DNA of 36,149 nucleotides from contig JADNRV010000430.1 of the NCBI GenBank assembly GCA_015499995.1, forward strand, positions 1 to 36,149, read 5' to 3'. The position numbers and the translations under genes are program-made. Origin of the DNA: Flammula alnicola. Lineage: Eukaryota > Basidiomycota > Agaricomycetes > Agaricales > Strophariaceae. Shown one piece after another: positions 21,683-32,616 of the stretch (position 1 is the first letter of the stretch; each line of letters opens with the position of its first letter). The notes beneath the pieces are model-generated. The model did no database searches and was not told where the DNA came from. It saw nothing but the letters and a program-made list of their open reading frames with translations.

Positions 21683-22378
21683 TCAATCACAGCTTCCATC
21701 CGGTGGTCCATCCTTCCATCTTTCATCGACCTTCGCACAATCAAATTTCTCCTTCCCCAATTTCTCGTTGACTTCATTATGCCGGTCGCACAACCACCGG
21801 CTCAGCGCCACGCGCCCGCTGACATCCGGTTTGGTCTGCTCTATGTTCTTCCCAAAGTCCTTTGCGCACCACGTACATGGGTAGAGCACAGGCAAAGAGC
21901 GGAGGAGCATCAGCATGTTGGCGCGCTGTGTTGGGGAGGGTTTCTCCGGGTAATACGCGGCGGTGGTGTGTAGGAACGTCCAAGTCGCGCGTCCGAGCTG
22001 TTCGACGTCTGGTGGACAGCCGGGTGGAGGCTCATCGCCTCGATAAGAGGGTGCATCGTGGGTTACTGTGGCAGAGGTTGGAGGAGTTGTATTTGCTGCT
22101 GTGGTAGACGAAGCAGAACCAACAGCAGCACCAGCTAGAGCAGAGAATCCTGCAAAAGATCCTTTCTGCCCTCTTTCAGATGCAGACTTATTTGAACCTG
22201 CAGTTGGCCAAGTCCTAGCTGGTCGATTTGAGTCTGACTCGCTGGAGTTGGCCTTGGCTGGCGACCAATTGCGGAACGCAGTGCATATTTTGCAAGGCTT
22301 TCCATCAGGACCCATAACCATGCCAGGAGGCATATGTCCTTGGGGAGCTTTATTTTGTGTCGATGACGATGCAGTCAT
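21683..22378 (-). CDS. ERV1: ERV1/ALR FAD-linked sulfhydryl oxidase
   Basis: A single exon of 231 aa with an ATG start and TGA stop. An N-terminal shuttle motif C29-x2-C32 lies in GPDGKPCKIC. A flexible Ser/Ala/Thr-rich linker of about 80 residues follows, then the FAD domain from CPPDVEQLGRATWTFLHTTA. The active-site pair C168-x2-C171 lies in YPCTWCAKDFG. The structural pair C197/C214 brackets the flavin-binding HNEVNEKLGK motif. The C-terminus is KVDERWKDGPPDGSCD. Erv1 reoxidises Mia40 in the mitochondrial intermembrane space and passes electrons to cytochrome c, driving disulfide-coupled import. All key cysteines are present. The absence of introns is unusual among its neighbours. Confidence 0.96.
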   Translation of the reverse strand: MTASSSTQNKAPQGHMPPGMVMGPDGKPCKICTAFRNWSPAKANSSESDSNRPARTWPTAGSNKSASERGQKGSFAGFSALAGAAVGSASSTTAANTTPPTSATVTHDAPSYRGDEPPPGCPPDVEQLGRATWTFLHTTAAYYPEKPSPTQRANMLMLLRSLPVLYPCTWCAKDFGKNIEQTKPDVSGRVALSRWLCDRHNEVNEKLGKEKFDCAKVDERWKDGPPDGSCD

Positions 22379-23202
22379 GTTTGTCTGCTACCATGAGATT
22401 GTTCAGATAATATGTCGTAGGAACAATTGGGGAGCTTGCTACTTGCAGCAAGTATTTAAATTACAAATTGAAAGTACGTCGGAGCGCACTTCCATAACTT
22501 TGCTAATAACACGTGATTCAGATCCGTGGGATTTACTTGTGATGCCGCATTCAACGTCCGTATTTATTGCGGTACGAAACAGGTACGAAATGTGCAACTT
22601 CAGGCGCTCAGTCTTTCAGTATGACCTCGGACCTAAGGCCCTAAGGGGATACGGGAGTTCGGTATCACAGGGGTATCACCTTTTCGAATTCACTTGCGGC
22701 CATCTTCAAGTTCACCGTTCGACGGACGAATGGAGTCCCTATACATATCCTTTAGACGGGCGGTACATCTGTCGAAAGAGGATAAAACCATGAGATTCGA
22801 CAGGTAATCAGAAGTTTTCCACTTTTTCATGCTTTGAAGCAGTGACTTATCACTTTTTGGCTAGTGGCCGCTAGACATCCAACTCGCTCATTGTATGGTG
22901 AGACAAAACTGACAGATCCAGGCTATAGAAACAATAGGTTTTCAACTCATTGCCCTCTCAATCTTCAGGAAATCACATCTCGGAAATACCACTTGATAGG
23001 TGGAATGTTGGCATTGAATGCCATGTCATGAATCAATGCTATACTAAAATAAACGCACCAGCGCCTGACCTGGGAATGGCCACTACATATATAAGTCGCT
23101 GAGCCAACGCTGAGCGCCTCTGACCACTCTTACCCGTCTTGTACGTCTACGTTTCAGTCTCTGTGAATTTAACCTCGAATATACGCAAATCTCACCTACA
23201 AG
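22379..23202. promoter_or_regulatory. Divergent intergenic region of ERV1 and the DUF6535 gene
   Basis: About 820 bp lie between opposite starts. A TATATAA element at about 23088-23094 lies some 110 bp before the plus-strand ATG and is a plausible TATA box for the DUF6535 gene. Apart from that I see no gene. A plus-strand open frame running out of the antisense of ERV1 is a shadow. Confidence 0.4.
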
Positions 23203-25932
23203 ATGGGCAAAAAAAGGCCGCAAAGCCGACCACAACCTGGAGTAAAGGTAAGCGCCCACTTGGCCAAATGTTTATGCAATTAAATACTGTGTATTAGGTC
23301 GACATTGGAAAATGTGGGGATGATTATCGATATCCCATCCCGAAGCCTAAAGGAGACCCTTGGGAGGTCCTGCTGAAGGATCTATCCCAGACAGACAGAT
23401 CCCAGTGCAGAGCATGGAGAGATGAGGTGGAAAACCTCCTGATTTTCGTATGTCATTTATCCGTGCAATACCCATCATGTGGAAGTCGTTTAAAGCTTAC
23501 CTTTGAAGGCGGGTCTTTTTTCTGCTGTCGTCACAGCATTTGTCATTGAAACTTACAAGGGCCTCTTACGGGATCCAAATACTAACGCCATCCTCGATGT
23601 CCTTTCGGTCATTGCGTCGCGCGTAGGGAAACCTCCTAACGGGTCCTCCACGGTTCTTTCCGTCTCCCCCGATCCCAATTTCCTCCCCGACCCGTTCTCT
23701 CCAACTCAATCGTTTGTGCGGGTTAACATCTTTTTCTTCATCAGTCTTGTTCTGAGTCTCTCATCGGCACTGGTTGGCATAGTTTGTCTCCAGTGGTTGA
23801 GGGAGCACCAGTCATACCCCGGCACTCTTTCCCCTGAACAGAAATTTGCCATGCTTCATATGCGGACTGAAGCATTTGAACGCTGGCATGTCCGCCACAT
23901 CTTTACCTCGTTGCCGCTCCTCCTCCAGGCGGCGCTGATACTCTTTTTTGCTGGAATCACCGACTTCCTGTGGAGCATTGACCATCAGGTCGTAATCCCC
24001 GTAACCATCTTCATAGCGATCACTCTACTTTTCTTAATCATGACCACCGTGCTTCCCACCCTCCAGGCATTCCCTCTTCACCATCTCCAACTACAGGTCA
24101 ACAGCGAGATACCCGTGGAATGCCCATACAAGTCGCCTCAGTCACGAGCATGCCGTCGATGGGTTACATCTTCGAACCTCGCTTTTGCGATCTCCTCTGT
24201 TATCTTTGCTCTAATCTACGGAGCTCTGATCCAAATTCCTCGCGTTTTACTGCAAGTTGTGAACGAGTCTCATCAATTCGATATGATTCGGGGGAATATC
24301 TCAAAATTGTGGACGTTCACTTCCAACTCACTATATAAAATCCTTCTCACTACAGTCGACTTCCTTCTGGCGCAATTCGCAGATAAATCCCTTGCTGCCC
24401 GACATGACATAAAAGTCGAAGATCTTCAAGTTGATATTTTCAAAACTTGGAGGATGGGCAACTGGTCAAAATTTGACGCGACATGGATGTCTATCCGAGA
24501 TACATACTTCCGAGCCACTTGTGATAACAGCAGCTGGTTGTATAGAACTCGAGACGAACGCAACCCCTATACCAAACACTACTACGATACCATGCAGGGT
24601 CTTCGAAAGGCAATCGAAGAAAACTTCAGCGTTGAAGACGAATCCGTTATTTTTGCGGCATATTATTGTGCCCAAGATCTTCCATTGCCTGCACGTAACA
24701 ATCTGGCCGATGGACCAGTACCGAAAACAGAATTTGACCCTATCCCGATCTTGCGCACTCGTAATCACTATCTTTCCAAACTTCTTAGAGACGACAAAAA
24801 TCAATCCATAACACACATCTCCGATATCCTCGAAGAGCCAACACTTGACCTCCTTTATGATGAAAATTCCTCCATCTTTCTTGCCTTCATATCGTCCAGG
24901 GACGATACCAGTCCCAATGGGCCACATTCGACATCGAAGACGTTCGCGGAAGCACAATTTCGACTCCTCGGATACCTCTATGAAAAGCCGCACTCCCTCT
25001 CAGATTTAGTATCTCAAGAAAGATGGCTCGATAAACCTCTCATAATTCAACCGGCAAAACTATTTTATATGACTGTAATGGATGAACCGGGCCAACGTAA
25101 GTTATTTTCGACAGCCTCGATTTGTAGACTGACTTGTTCCTCCCAAGCTTTCACTCGGCAATGGGCTGATACTCTTCACTCTTTCTTTAAAGTCATTTCC
25201 GACCCAAGTCCAGATATCATGATTGAAGAAAGCTTCCACGCACATCCACTCTTCCAGCTGTGTTCGTCGTATTTCTGGAGGGAACTTTGGTATCAGGCAC
25301 TCACAGATTCTCCAGAGAGCGAAACTCTCAACCAGTCTATCTCGACTCTTGAATTCATGGCCACGTCCTTGAATAATCTCCTCGAACACCCTTTCGCATC
25401 CGAGACAGCAGACCATTCGCATTGCTTGTTCTATTGCGCCTCTTACTATTTCCGGAGCATCCTTCACGATGACCCTGAATCTCCCGAACTTTGGGCAGCT
25501 ATGGACAAGCTTCATCCACATTTAGGGAGATATAAAGAGCGCATCGGCAGTATACACGTTGGCACGGGACCAACGGAGTCAACAAAGACCGTGACAGTTG
25601 GAGGCAGGATCTGGGAACCTGCGGACTCAAGTTATGAAACCATCTTTTCGGGAGATTGGTGGGAGTTCTTGGAAACATGGAAATCTAAGCGCAAGGGCCC
25701 TGGACCTTCCAATTTTGCTGTTCCGCTTCCCAATCCCTCGCACACTGATTCCGCGGTGGATCTCACGCAGGCAGCAGGAGAAAATCCAGGCCCTGAAATA
25801 TCACAATCCGACAGCCAAGCTCCTTTACCACAAAATGAAGGAAAATCGTCGGCTACTCTACCTCTCGCTGACATTGACAGAAAAGCTGACGAAGATAACT
25901 CGATGAGCCCGGATGTTGGGGAAATGGTTTGA
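23203..25932 (+). CDS. DUF6535 family multi-pass membrane protein
   Basis: Four exons: 23203-23247, 23298-23447, 23509-25096 and 25148-25932, giving 855 aa. The DUF6535 region begins at DPWEVLLKDLSQTD and runs into the first membrane segment AGLFSAVVTAFVIETYKGLL (66-85). Further probable membrane segments lie at about 137-161, 196-220, 227-250 and 285-306. The rest (about 310-855) is soluble, helical and mostly charged, ending in a polar tail. The family is large and specific to agaricomycetes. Its function is unknown. The 51-nt intron 25097-25147 (gtaagt...ccaag, with a ctgac branch site) is a multiple of three and stop-free. I splice it, but a read-through protein 17 residues longer is possible. 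The short basic first exon is typical of the family. Confidence 0.85.
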
Positions 25933-26355
25933 TTGGACGTATTGAAGGCCGACTGGCAGGTTCCTCCTTAAAACTTGAAAAAAAATATTCAAGCAGAAAT
26001 TAAAATATGAATTCCTTTGGTTACTTCTTCTACTAGATTACAGCGAGATAATGTCCTCCTCTTTCACGGCACTATTCCTACGATCTACAAAAGCAGCTAC
26101 ATATGCAGTGGTACAGAATATTTGATAAGTTAGAACAACTAAATCTGTAACGAACATCCTAAACATACAGCGGGAGAGTCTAACGTCCCGATGATAAGCA
26201 TGAGAACCAGCTATTAGTCTGAATAGCATGTGCGGTGTGAATGATACAGCGTTGAACGTGTGTGTGAAGCAGATCCACGAAACTTGAATAGCAGTGTTTG
26301 ACGATTGATAGGGTGGTCCTTTGTTTTAGCATGCTGAAGAATCGATTCCGGAGGG
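25933..26355. other. Convergent 3' region, no gene seen
   Basis: These 423 bp lie between the DUF6535 gene (plus) and the ZIP gene (minus). The left part is A-rich (about 25975-26005), consistent with polyadenylation. Small open frames are not supported. Confidence 0.5.
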
Positions 26356-27774
26356 TTATGCCCATTTTCCAAGGAGAGCCATGAGTGCGCATCCAAGGCA
26401 CATAGAGCCGACCGCGTATATCAGTTTGCCATTCGAGGCATTCATCATTTCCTTATTGAATAAGAATTCGTGCGCGAACAGCTAAAATGAAGACAATCGT
26501 TAGTGATAGGAAAAACATATATAGGAGAAAAAATAGTACCTCTACTAGTCCCGTGTATATCAAAATACCGGCACTGAGAGAGTCGAACACTCCGCTGGTT
26601 ATCGAAGCAGTCGTACTACCTGGATTATAGGATGTCCTCACACCGAGACCGACGGCAACTCCGATGGGCGTGGTGAGACCATATAGGACAGCGCCACCAA
26701 TAGGCACCCAGTGAAATCTTCTTGGCAGTTCCAGATAGGCTAGGCGAGAGCCGATTCCCAGTCCTTCGAAGGTTTCTGCAACCGTGGTCAGGTGATATCG
26801 ACCTTGACTTCGGTCATGACGTACGATGGAAGACAAGTACGACGAACAGAACTTTGAAGTTCTGGGCCACGGCTAGTGTCAGGCCAATCAAAAAACTAGA
26901 GCAAGACGTCAATAGGGTGGTTTTAGAGAATGAAGTCCAAAGCTTACCTGTGGAGGACGACACCGAATTCCAGTATTCCAATGCCGATAATTTGTGTCGA
27001 AATAGTGTCTTCGAATTCATGATCGTGTTCATGCTCGATTCTGGGGGCGCTCTCAGTATCCGAAGCATTCGAATGGGTTTTGGAAGGTGGTGGGAGCGTC
27101 GAGTTAAATGTTGCCTCGGGGCCGTGTGCCGCATGCGAACCAAGACTATGCCCGTGTGCATCTTTGTTCGCCGATGTCAGCTTTGTTGATAAAGCATAAT
27201 ATGGGCGGTAAAGTCACCATGGGTTTTTCCAAGTCTTGCGAGTTTAAAGGTGCCCCATCGGAAGGCGATAAGCTCAATGATGAAGATCGCAAAAATGCTC
27301 AGAAGGCAAAGCGCGAGCGCATAAGGCTGTGGAACAAGAGAAATTAGTGGATAAGGAGGACAAATATGGCGTCGGAATTTACATATTCATGCCACGGAGC
27401 TGCAAGACATGGACTTGATAGGGCATCAAGACCAGGTGAGAGAAGATGGATGAAAGCCGTCCCAATCTATATCCGATAGTGAAACGTTGTTTCTCTGAAT
27501 CAAAGACCGATCTACTTACGATGACCCCCGAGCCAAAATACTTTGCGAAACTGGATCAGATGGCAAACGGTTAGCCAATCGTCGTGATGGTAAAGTAAGA
27601 CACGCACTCGAATATACTTTTCGGTACGTGCAGCCACGGTGAGCGTTTTGCGAGAACAGGAAATAATGCGCCCGAACACGATCCAACGAGGATGACGAAT
27701 ATGGAGGCAACACGAAGGTTTAAGTTTGCATCTGAGCCGCCGCCAGAGCCACAGTTGAGTCCTGCAGTGTCCAT
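26356..27774 (-). CDS. ZIP-family plasma-membrane zinc/iron transporter
   Basis: Eight exons: 27774-27608, 27550-27520, 27466-27383, 27326-27218, 27161-26948, 26895-26825, 26775-26540 and 26481-26356, giving 345 aa with all phases matching. The first helix holds SIFVILVGSCSGALFPVLA. Next come FAKYFGSGVIIGTAFIHLL and IIELIAFRWGTFKLARLG. A His-rich cytosolic metal loop (about 129-190) contains DAHGHSLGSHAAHG and EHEHDHEFED. The ZIP signature helices follow: EFGVVLHSFLIGLTLAV (His201) and VFHQTFEGLGIGSRLAYLE (His225, Glu229). The C-terminus is LLGKWA. This matches fungal Zrt1/Zrt2 importers of Zn2+ (and Fe2+). All metal-binding residues of the two signature helices are present. The 31-nt second exon encodes part of the substrate-path helix. 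Confidence 0.95.
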
Positions 27775-28015
27775 GATGGGAATGGGAGATGTCGAATGGC
27801 CGCGACAAAAGAGAAAGTGTGTTATAAAATGACGACGGAATGACTGGTCGGGTTCTCCTCTTTCCTTGTGGCGTCTTGCTTTTCTTGGCACATTACTTCC
27901 TATTGGACACTGGTCACGTGCTCATGTGTTTTGAAGTACCCTCGCAGTCACTGCTATTCTCTCTTCCCAGTCAGCATCGATTCTGCGTATGTAACAACAA
28001 CCGTGCGGGTACCCC
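27775..28015. promoter_or_regulatory. Promoter region of the ZIP gene and 3' end of ZNHIT2
   Basis: A TATA-like ATTTTATAAC (minus strand, 27830-27821) lies about 50 bp before the ZIP ATG, and an E-box CACGTG lies at 27915-27920. I looked for the yeast Zap1 zinc-responsive element and did not find a convincing copy. Confidence 0.35.
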
Positions 28016-29626
28016 TCATATCTCCTCCACGAGCCTCCGAGTCCGCTCATGTTCTCTCTCTACATGGGTTCTCTCCGACGCGTTTTCTTTTTGTCGATAG
28101 CCTTCCGCCCGTGTCGTCATCTCATCTGCCAAAGTCTGCAATATCACGCTCGGCGTAGACAAAATATGAACGGTGTAGAAGAGCAATTTGTGCGTTACGT
28201 GATTGCCTTTTGACCGCACTTGACTGTCCTGAGAAGAACCAAGTCGAGACGCAGGCGAAAATAGTTCATTCAGGTCTGACAGAACAAGCACGGGCATGAT
28301 GTGGGGATGTGAAGGAAGTACCAGTTCTTCTGATGTCGGCGTTTCAACAGAGGCTGGCATGACATGAGTAACACGGAGAGGTTTTAATAGACGTGCTGCG
28401 TCTAGTAGCAGAAGTGAGAACAGTTCACTTGTCATCTTGCCCTTGGGAACATTCGTCAGCAGTCCGGTTGCCGAAAGATGAGTAATTCTGGTAAAGGAAA
28501 CATACAAGATCAAACGTTGACCATATGTCAGTTATGACCGCTGGTAAATTCGGGTACAGTTTCGTGGACTTGTGATCGGTCAGAAAGGGTACCATCTGGG
28601 TGACCAGTCGCCGAGCCTCATGGGTTTCTGTGTCGTCAGGCTTCAGGCTACATAAGGGTGAGGTTCCCAAGTGCCGTGTGATATAGGCATATGCAATGCT
28701 ATCTAGATTCATTAGCAACACTCACACCGGTAAAGGAAGAGTGACACGGACCATATTGCACACATATTATAGACCAATGGGTGACCCGACGGGACAGCTT
28801 TCACCATCGATATGGGGATGCTCATAATCATTGGCCGCGAGCCGTACCGTCGAGGAGTGCGGTGATTGCGAGGTTCTTCATCTTCGCTTTCACTTATGCT
28901 TGGTGCTTCCCACCAGGGTTCTGGTATCTCTTTCTCCAGTTGTTCACTTGACAAGAGCTGCTGCGCCAATTCACTCGTAGGATCATCGAAGGCCTTCATG
29001 AATTTTGCTCGCTCTTCCGGGGTGAGCACAGCCCACAGGGCATCAGGCGACGCAGAGTCTATGGCCCACTCATTATCAAAATATGATAAGATAGCAAAGA
29101 TAAAAACCGCGTACCAAGATCAACAGCTTCAAACCGTTTCGCCAAATCTGACGGGTCGTCATAATCCTCGTCCTCTTCATCTCCTTCTGAGAAAGATTGC
29201 TGATTAGAACTTCCCTCTTCGAAGTTCTTCAACAACTCCATCATTTTATGACGTTCTTGTGCGGTTTTAGATGGACCCGTTTGAATATCCGCTTCGATCT
29301 CTTTCTTATAAAAGCCTTCTGAACATTGGTTGTGAGCCTTCCATCAATCACAGGAAAAAAGGTACAATCGTTAACATACACTGCAGGGACTTAACGAGGC
29401 GCACGCACCTGAGAGCGAAAACAGGTGAGAGAGCAATAGGGGACATTGCATGTAGGGCAAGTGTATTTTGCAAACTGCCTTCGACATCTGGGTTAACAAT
29501 GACATATCAGTGAGTCAGTAACAAAATACGAGAGCAGGGGAAGGCGCACAGTCTACATGTCACTTTATCCGCTGATATTTCTGGCGCAGTCGACGAGAGT
29601 AACTGGATGGGAGTTTCGAGTGGCAT
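28016..29626 (-). CDS. HIT zinc-finger protein, ZNHIT2-like
   Basis: Six exons: 29626-29550, 29487-29409, 29337-29115, 29058-28752, 28698-28506 and 28441-28016, giving 434 aa. The zf-HIT domain has ligands C24, C27, C36, C39, C44, C48, H54 and C57 (CRLC, then TCPTCNVPYCSLTC, then AHNQC). An acidic stretch follows (GDEEDEDYDDPSDLAKRF), then the ZNHIT2-typical block SPDALWAVLTPEERAKFMKA, then PLVYNMCAICIAYAYITRHL and a helical C-terminus. ZNHIT2 assists assembly of box C/D snoRNPs and U5 snRNP (PRPF8) through the R2TP/RUVBL1-2 chaperone. The junction 28505/28442 uses the acceptor cccaag. An earlier acceptor (taccag) would leave an intron of only 18 nt and the wrong frame. Confidence 0.88.
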
Positions 29627-30592
29627 AGCGTTTTGATGGAGAGTGACTCGGAGCAGCAAAGAACGTCCGACAAGCATCTGAATCCGGCCCGCTCCAAGGG
29701 CTTACGTCAGGAAACCTAACACCTGCTCTTCTTCCACAAAGACCGAACTATTCGAAATACCACAGTTCATCGCCACTCTGCAGCTATACAGCTGCCAGAG
29801 AATGAAATAGAATGGAGTTTATCTGGAACATCCATCGCCTATTTTCTACAATTCTACACACGATATCCGGCGAGTCCAGTGACGGTGCCATTGGTGCCAT
29901 CTTCAAGTCTTCGCATGACCTTTCGTGACCAGAATCTAGTTCAAATCCTCACTGCCTCAGGAGTCAGGACTTCTAGATAACTAGCGACCCTGCCGCATCT
30001 TAGTGGCATCCGTAAAGCCAGAGTCTGAGATTGGAGAACTCGTCGGAACTCTGATCCTATCACCTCGCACCGCCTCAAGATATGACAGCTTCACCTGATA
30101 TACATGTATCTGGGCGCTCATAGCGAGGCACTGTGGCAGCTTGAAGCGACGAATAACCCATGGCTAGCTGTGCCTCTACTTTTTTTCTGGGAATGGACCC
30201 GAAATTGGAAGAGGTTAGAGGGTCGGCAGCGTTGAACAGCACCTTGAAAATGTTTCCTTCAGTAAGTACTCCCTCGCTCTTTCACACTACACAGGACACA
30301 CTGACATACTTTGACTTTGACAGACATAGAGCTCAACGTTTGAGATACAGCTATGGCACCAATAGGAGAAGAAAGAGAAAGCAACGACTCTTATTTACTC
30401 AACAGATGTTTGCTCCTTTTCTGGCCGCCTGCGGTACTTGCACGTGGATCTATTTATATGGGTGCCTTCCCTCCTGGACGCTTATACGGCTGGATGTTTC
30501 CGGGTATTAAATGAAATCCTCGAGACGCATCATCATCAGATCGACAAGACACCCACCACCAGCGCCAGATACCTCCTAAGAATCTGCACGAG
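29627..30592. other. Upstream region of the first RBR gene, possible leader exons
   Basis: The left part should hold the ZNHIT2 promoter. At 30262-30323 there is a very good intron (gtaagt ... ctgac ... gacag) whose flanks do not give an open protein across the join, so it may split a 5' UTR. An ATG at 30353 opens a 50-codon frame ahead of a TGA. A 36-nt GT-AG segment (30504-30539) could remove that stop and continue in frame into the RBR gene. I cannot tell whether this is used. Confidence 0.35.
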
Positions 30593-31814
30593 ATGGCTCA
30601 GATGGTTCAGCACGCCACGAGGTTCGGCATTCCCAACTACTCTCGGCCCCTCCATATATTCCAACACTACACGGGTGCAGCTGCGGGGGAACCAAGCGGA
30701 AGTGGCTCGTGCCAACCTTCCCTCTCGATGCCTTCAGGCACTTGGAAATTCAATATGGAGGAACTCCTCGAACCGCTATCGCGGGTTTACATTGACGCGC
30801 TGTGCGGTGTGTGTGGGGACAGAATTGAAGGATCCGAAGCTTTCTCGATACCCAATTGCGGGCACGTATTTTGCAAGGATTGCCTTCGCTCTTATGTTCT
30901 AGTGAAGCTGGGCGAAAGGCAGTACCCCATCGCCTGCCCCGTTTGTCTCGCGGATAGAACTCCAGACAATCGTAAGCATTCAATCTGTCTCCTGTGTTAC
31001 TTGCGAATTTTAATAATACTTCTTTCAGATGTAGAAGATGAAATCATACAGAATCTGGACATTCCAGCGAAAGAAACTGATATTTTAATCGAACTACAAC
31101 TCGCCCTATATTCGACAACTCTGGCCTGTCCAAAGTAAGAATGTCAAGCCTTCATTGGGCAAGTATGCTGATTTTCTTTCCCGCCTCGGCAGGTGCAAGC
31201 AGTCCATGAATGTCGACCGCCAGGATTTCCTTAGCCTGGAAAACAATGTCGTCACCTGTCCCTTGACACGTTGTCGACACCGATGGTGCACGGAATGTGA
31301 CAAGGAGGTACCATTCACTGAAACAAAGCATCACTGCAAGAATAAGAAACTGGATCGACTTATGCGAAGAAAAGGCTGGAAGTATTGTCCTGGTACGTTC
31401 AAGGCCGTACCACAATGAAAATTGTCTACGTCTAATCAAAACATCGCCAAGGATGCCGAACGCCCATACAGAAAGAATCGGGTTGTAATCATATGACGGT
31501 GAGTATCCCACACTCCGATGAAGCGTCTACAAGCGCAAGTCTAACTCGAATCATGACACGTAGTGCGAAGCAGCCGGTTGCAGGGTGTAAGTTCATTCTG
31601 TTTGACCTGCAAAGGTTATCACACGAAAACATGGGCTGATCCACTCTATAGGCATTTCTGCTATAAATGCGGTGGACTCATATACGACCCGAATGCTGCT
31701 GCCAGTGGAGGTGGTTGGGGTGGTTTGGGTGTGGCTATCACCACGCATTATGATCGTTGTAGGCAGTATCCCCTGTTCTCATATCACACAATTTCGCGAT
31801 GCAGTGTTCAGTAA
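30593..31814 (+). CDS. RBR-type (RING1-IBR-RING2) E3 ubiquitin ligase, short paralog
   Basis: Six exons: 30593-30971, 31029-31134, 31193-31392, 31452-31498, 31564-31586 and 31652-31814, giving 305 aa from this ATG. RING1 lies at 71-118 (CGVCGDRI, CGHVFCKDCL, CPVCLAD). The linker is EDEIIQNLDIPAKETD. The IBR begins at C160 (CPKCKQSM, then TCPLTRC, HRWCTEC, HHC). RING2 begins CPGCRTPIQKESGCNHMTC and has the catalytic Cys240 (GCNHMTC), then C245, C250 and HFCYKC. RBR ligases take ubiquitin onto this cysteine before passing it to substrate, so the enzyme looks active. The tail has a short Gly-rich stretch. It lacks the protease-like and UIM-like parts of the next gene. Exon lengths and phases of the RBR part match that gene almost exactly (106, 47 and 23 nt). 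The 5' end is uncertain: a start at 30353 is possible. Confidence 0.82.
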
Positions 31815-32616
31815 AAGTTGGGAGATGTATAGATTTTCTGTCTTCAACATTGCTCAACGTTGAGCTCCTCGTAGTACTAGCAAACCTATTTTAACGTAAA
31901 GGTTAAAGCGTCATAAATATTCACGAGTAAAGTGCTGTCAGAACTCGACTCTTGGTGATGCACAGTCTCAAACTTAGCCGCAGTGATTCGGCCGGAGGTA
32001 TTCCGGGATTCCGGGAACAACAGCCTCTGACGGTGTGTGACTCTCTCGAGAAAACTCATAACAATGTCTCTGGCAGTAAGTATTCTCTGACCATTATTGA
32101 CTGGTTGGGTCCCTTTTAACCTCCTTTTGCATGCAAAGCCAGTCAACAATTGATGAACGCAGCTATCTTGATAGTTACGAGTTTATGACAGCTGGCTAAT
32201 GATGTCTAGGTCGCACCAAAATTAACGGCTCCCCACGGCATGGCTATTCCATTGGTCGAACACTGCCAGTTGTCATTTCTAAGCCAGTTACCGCAAAACG
32301 CACTCGTATATTCCTCTAAAGAGATTTGCTGACGACCAGCGCATCTAATATTCCTTGCACAGCTCTCAGTAGGACCCTAGCTCCGGCTGGTTTCCGTTAT
32401 CGGTGGTACTAGCGCCCAGTTACTTTTCGGGGTACTTGGGGCAGTACTGTAGACGAACCTGACAGGTGGTGTGTGGTTGGTGCGGAGATCTGTATTTAAC
32501 CTCTTCCTTTCCTACTGTCATCGCACAAACTTGCCCTCCGTTGCAACCTTATCTAGGCCAACATTTGCGTCCTCTTGGACCCATAAGCAACACACTTTCG
32601 CCTTGGTCGATCAAAA
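31815..32616. promoter_or_regulatory. Intergenic region between the two RBR genes
   Basis: About 800 bp without a supported gene. I looked for remains of the protease-like N-terminal domain belonging to either gene and found none. A TATA-like TGTATTTAAC at 32491-32500 lies about 120 bp before the second RBR start codon, followed by a CT-rich stretch. Confidence 0.4.

Noticed and set aside
22068..22793. 241-codon plus-strand open frame
   Set aside because: Its first half is antisense to ERV1, whose catalytic motifs are clear; the rest shows no family or splice structure.
24466..24993. 175-codon minus-strand open frame
   Set aside because: Antisense to the long DUF6535 exon.
29930..29960. B-box-like AGTTCAAATCC word
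   Set aside because: No A-box at the right distance and no cloverleaf.
31886..32149. Minus-strand 87-codon frame between the RBR genes
   Set aside because: No ATG context, splice sites or family; treated as spacer.
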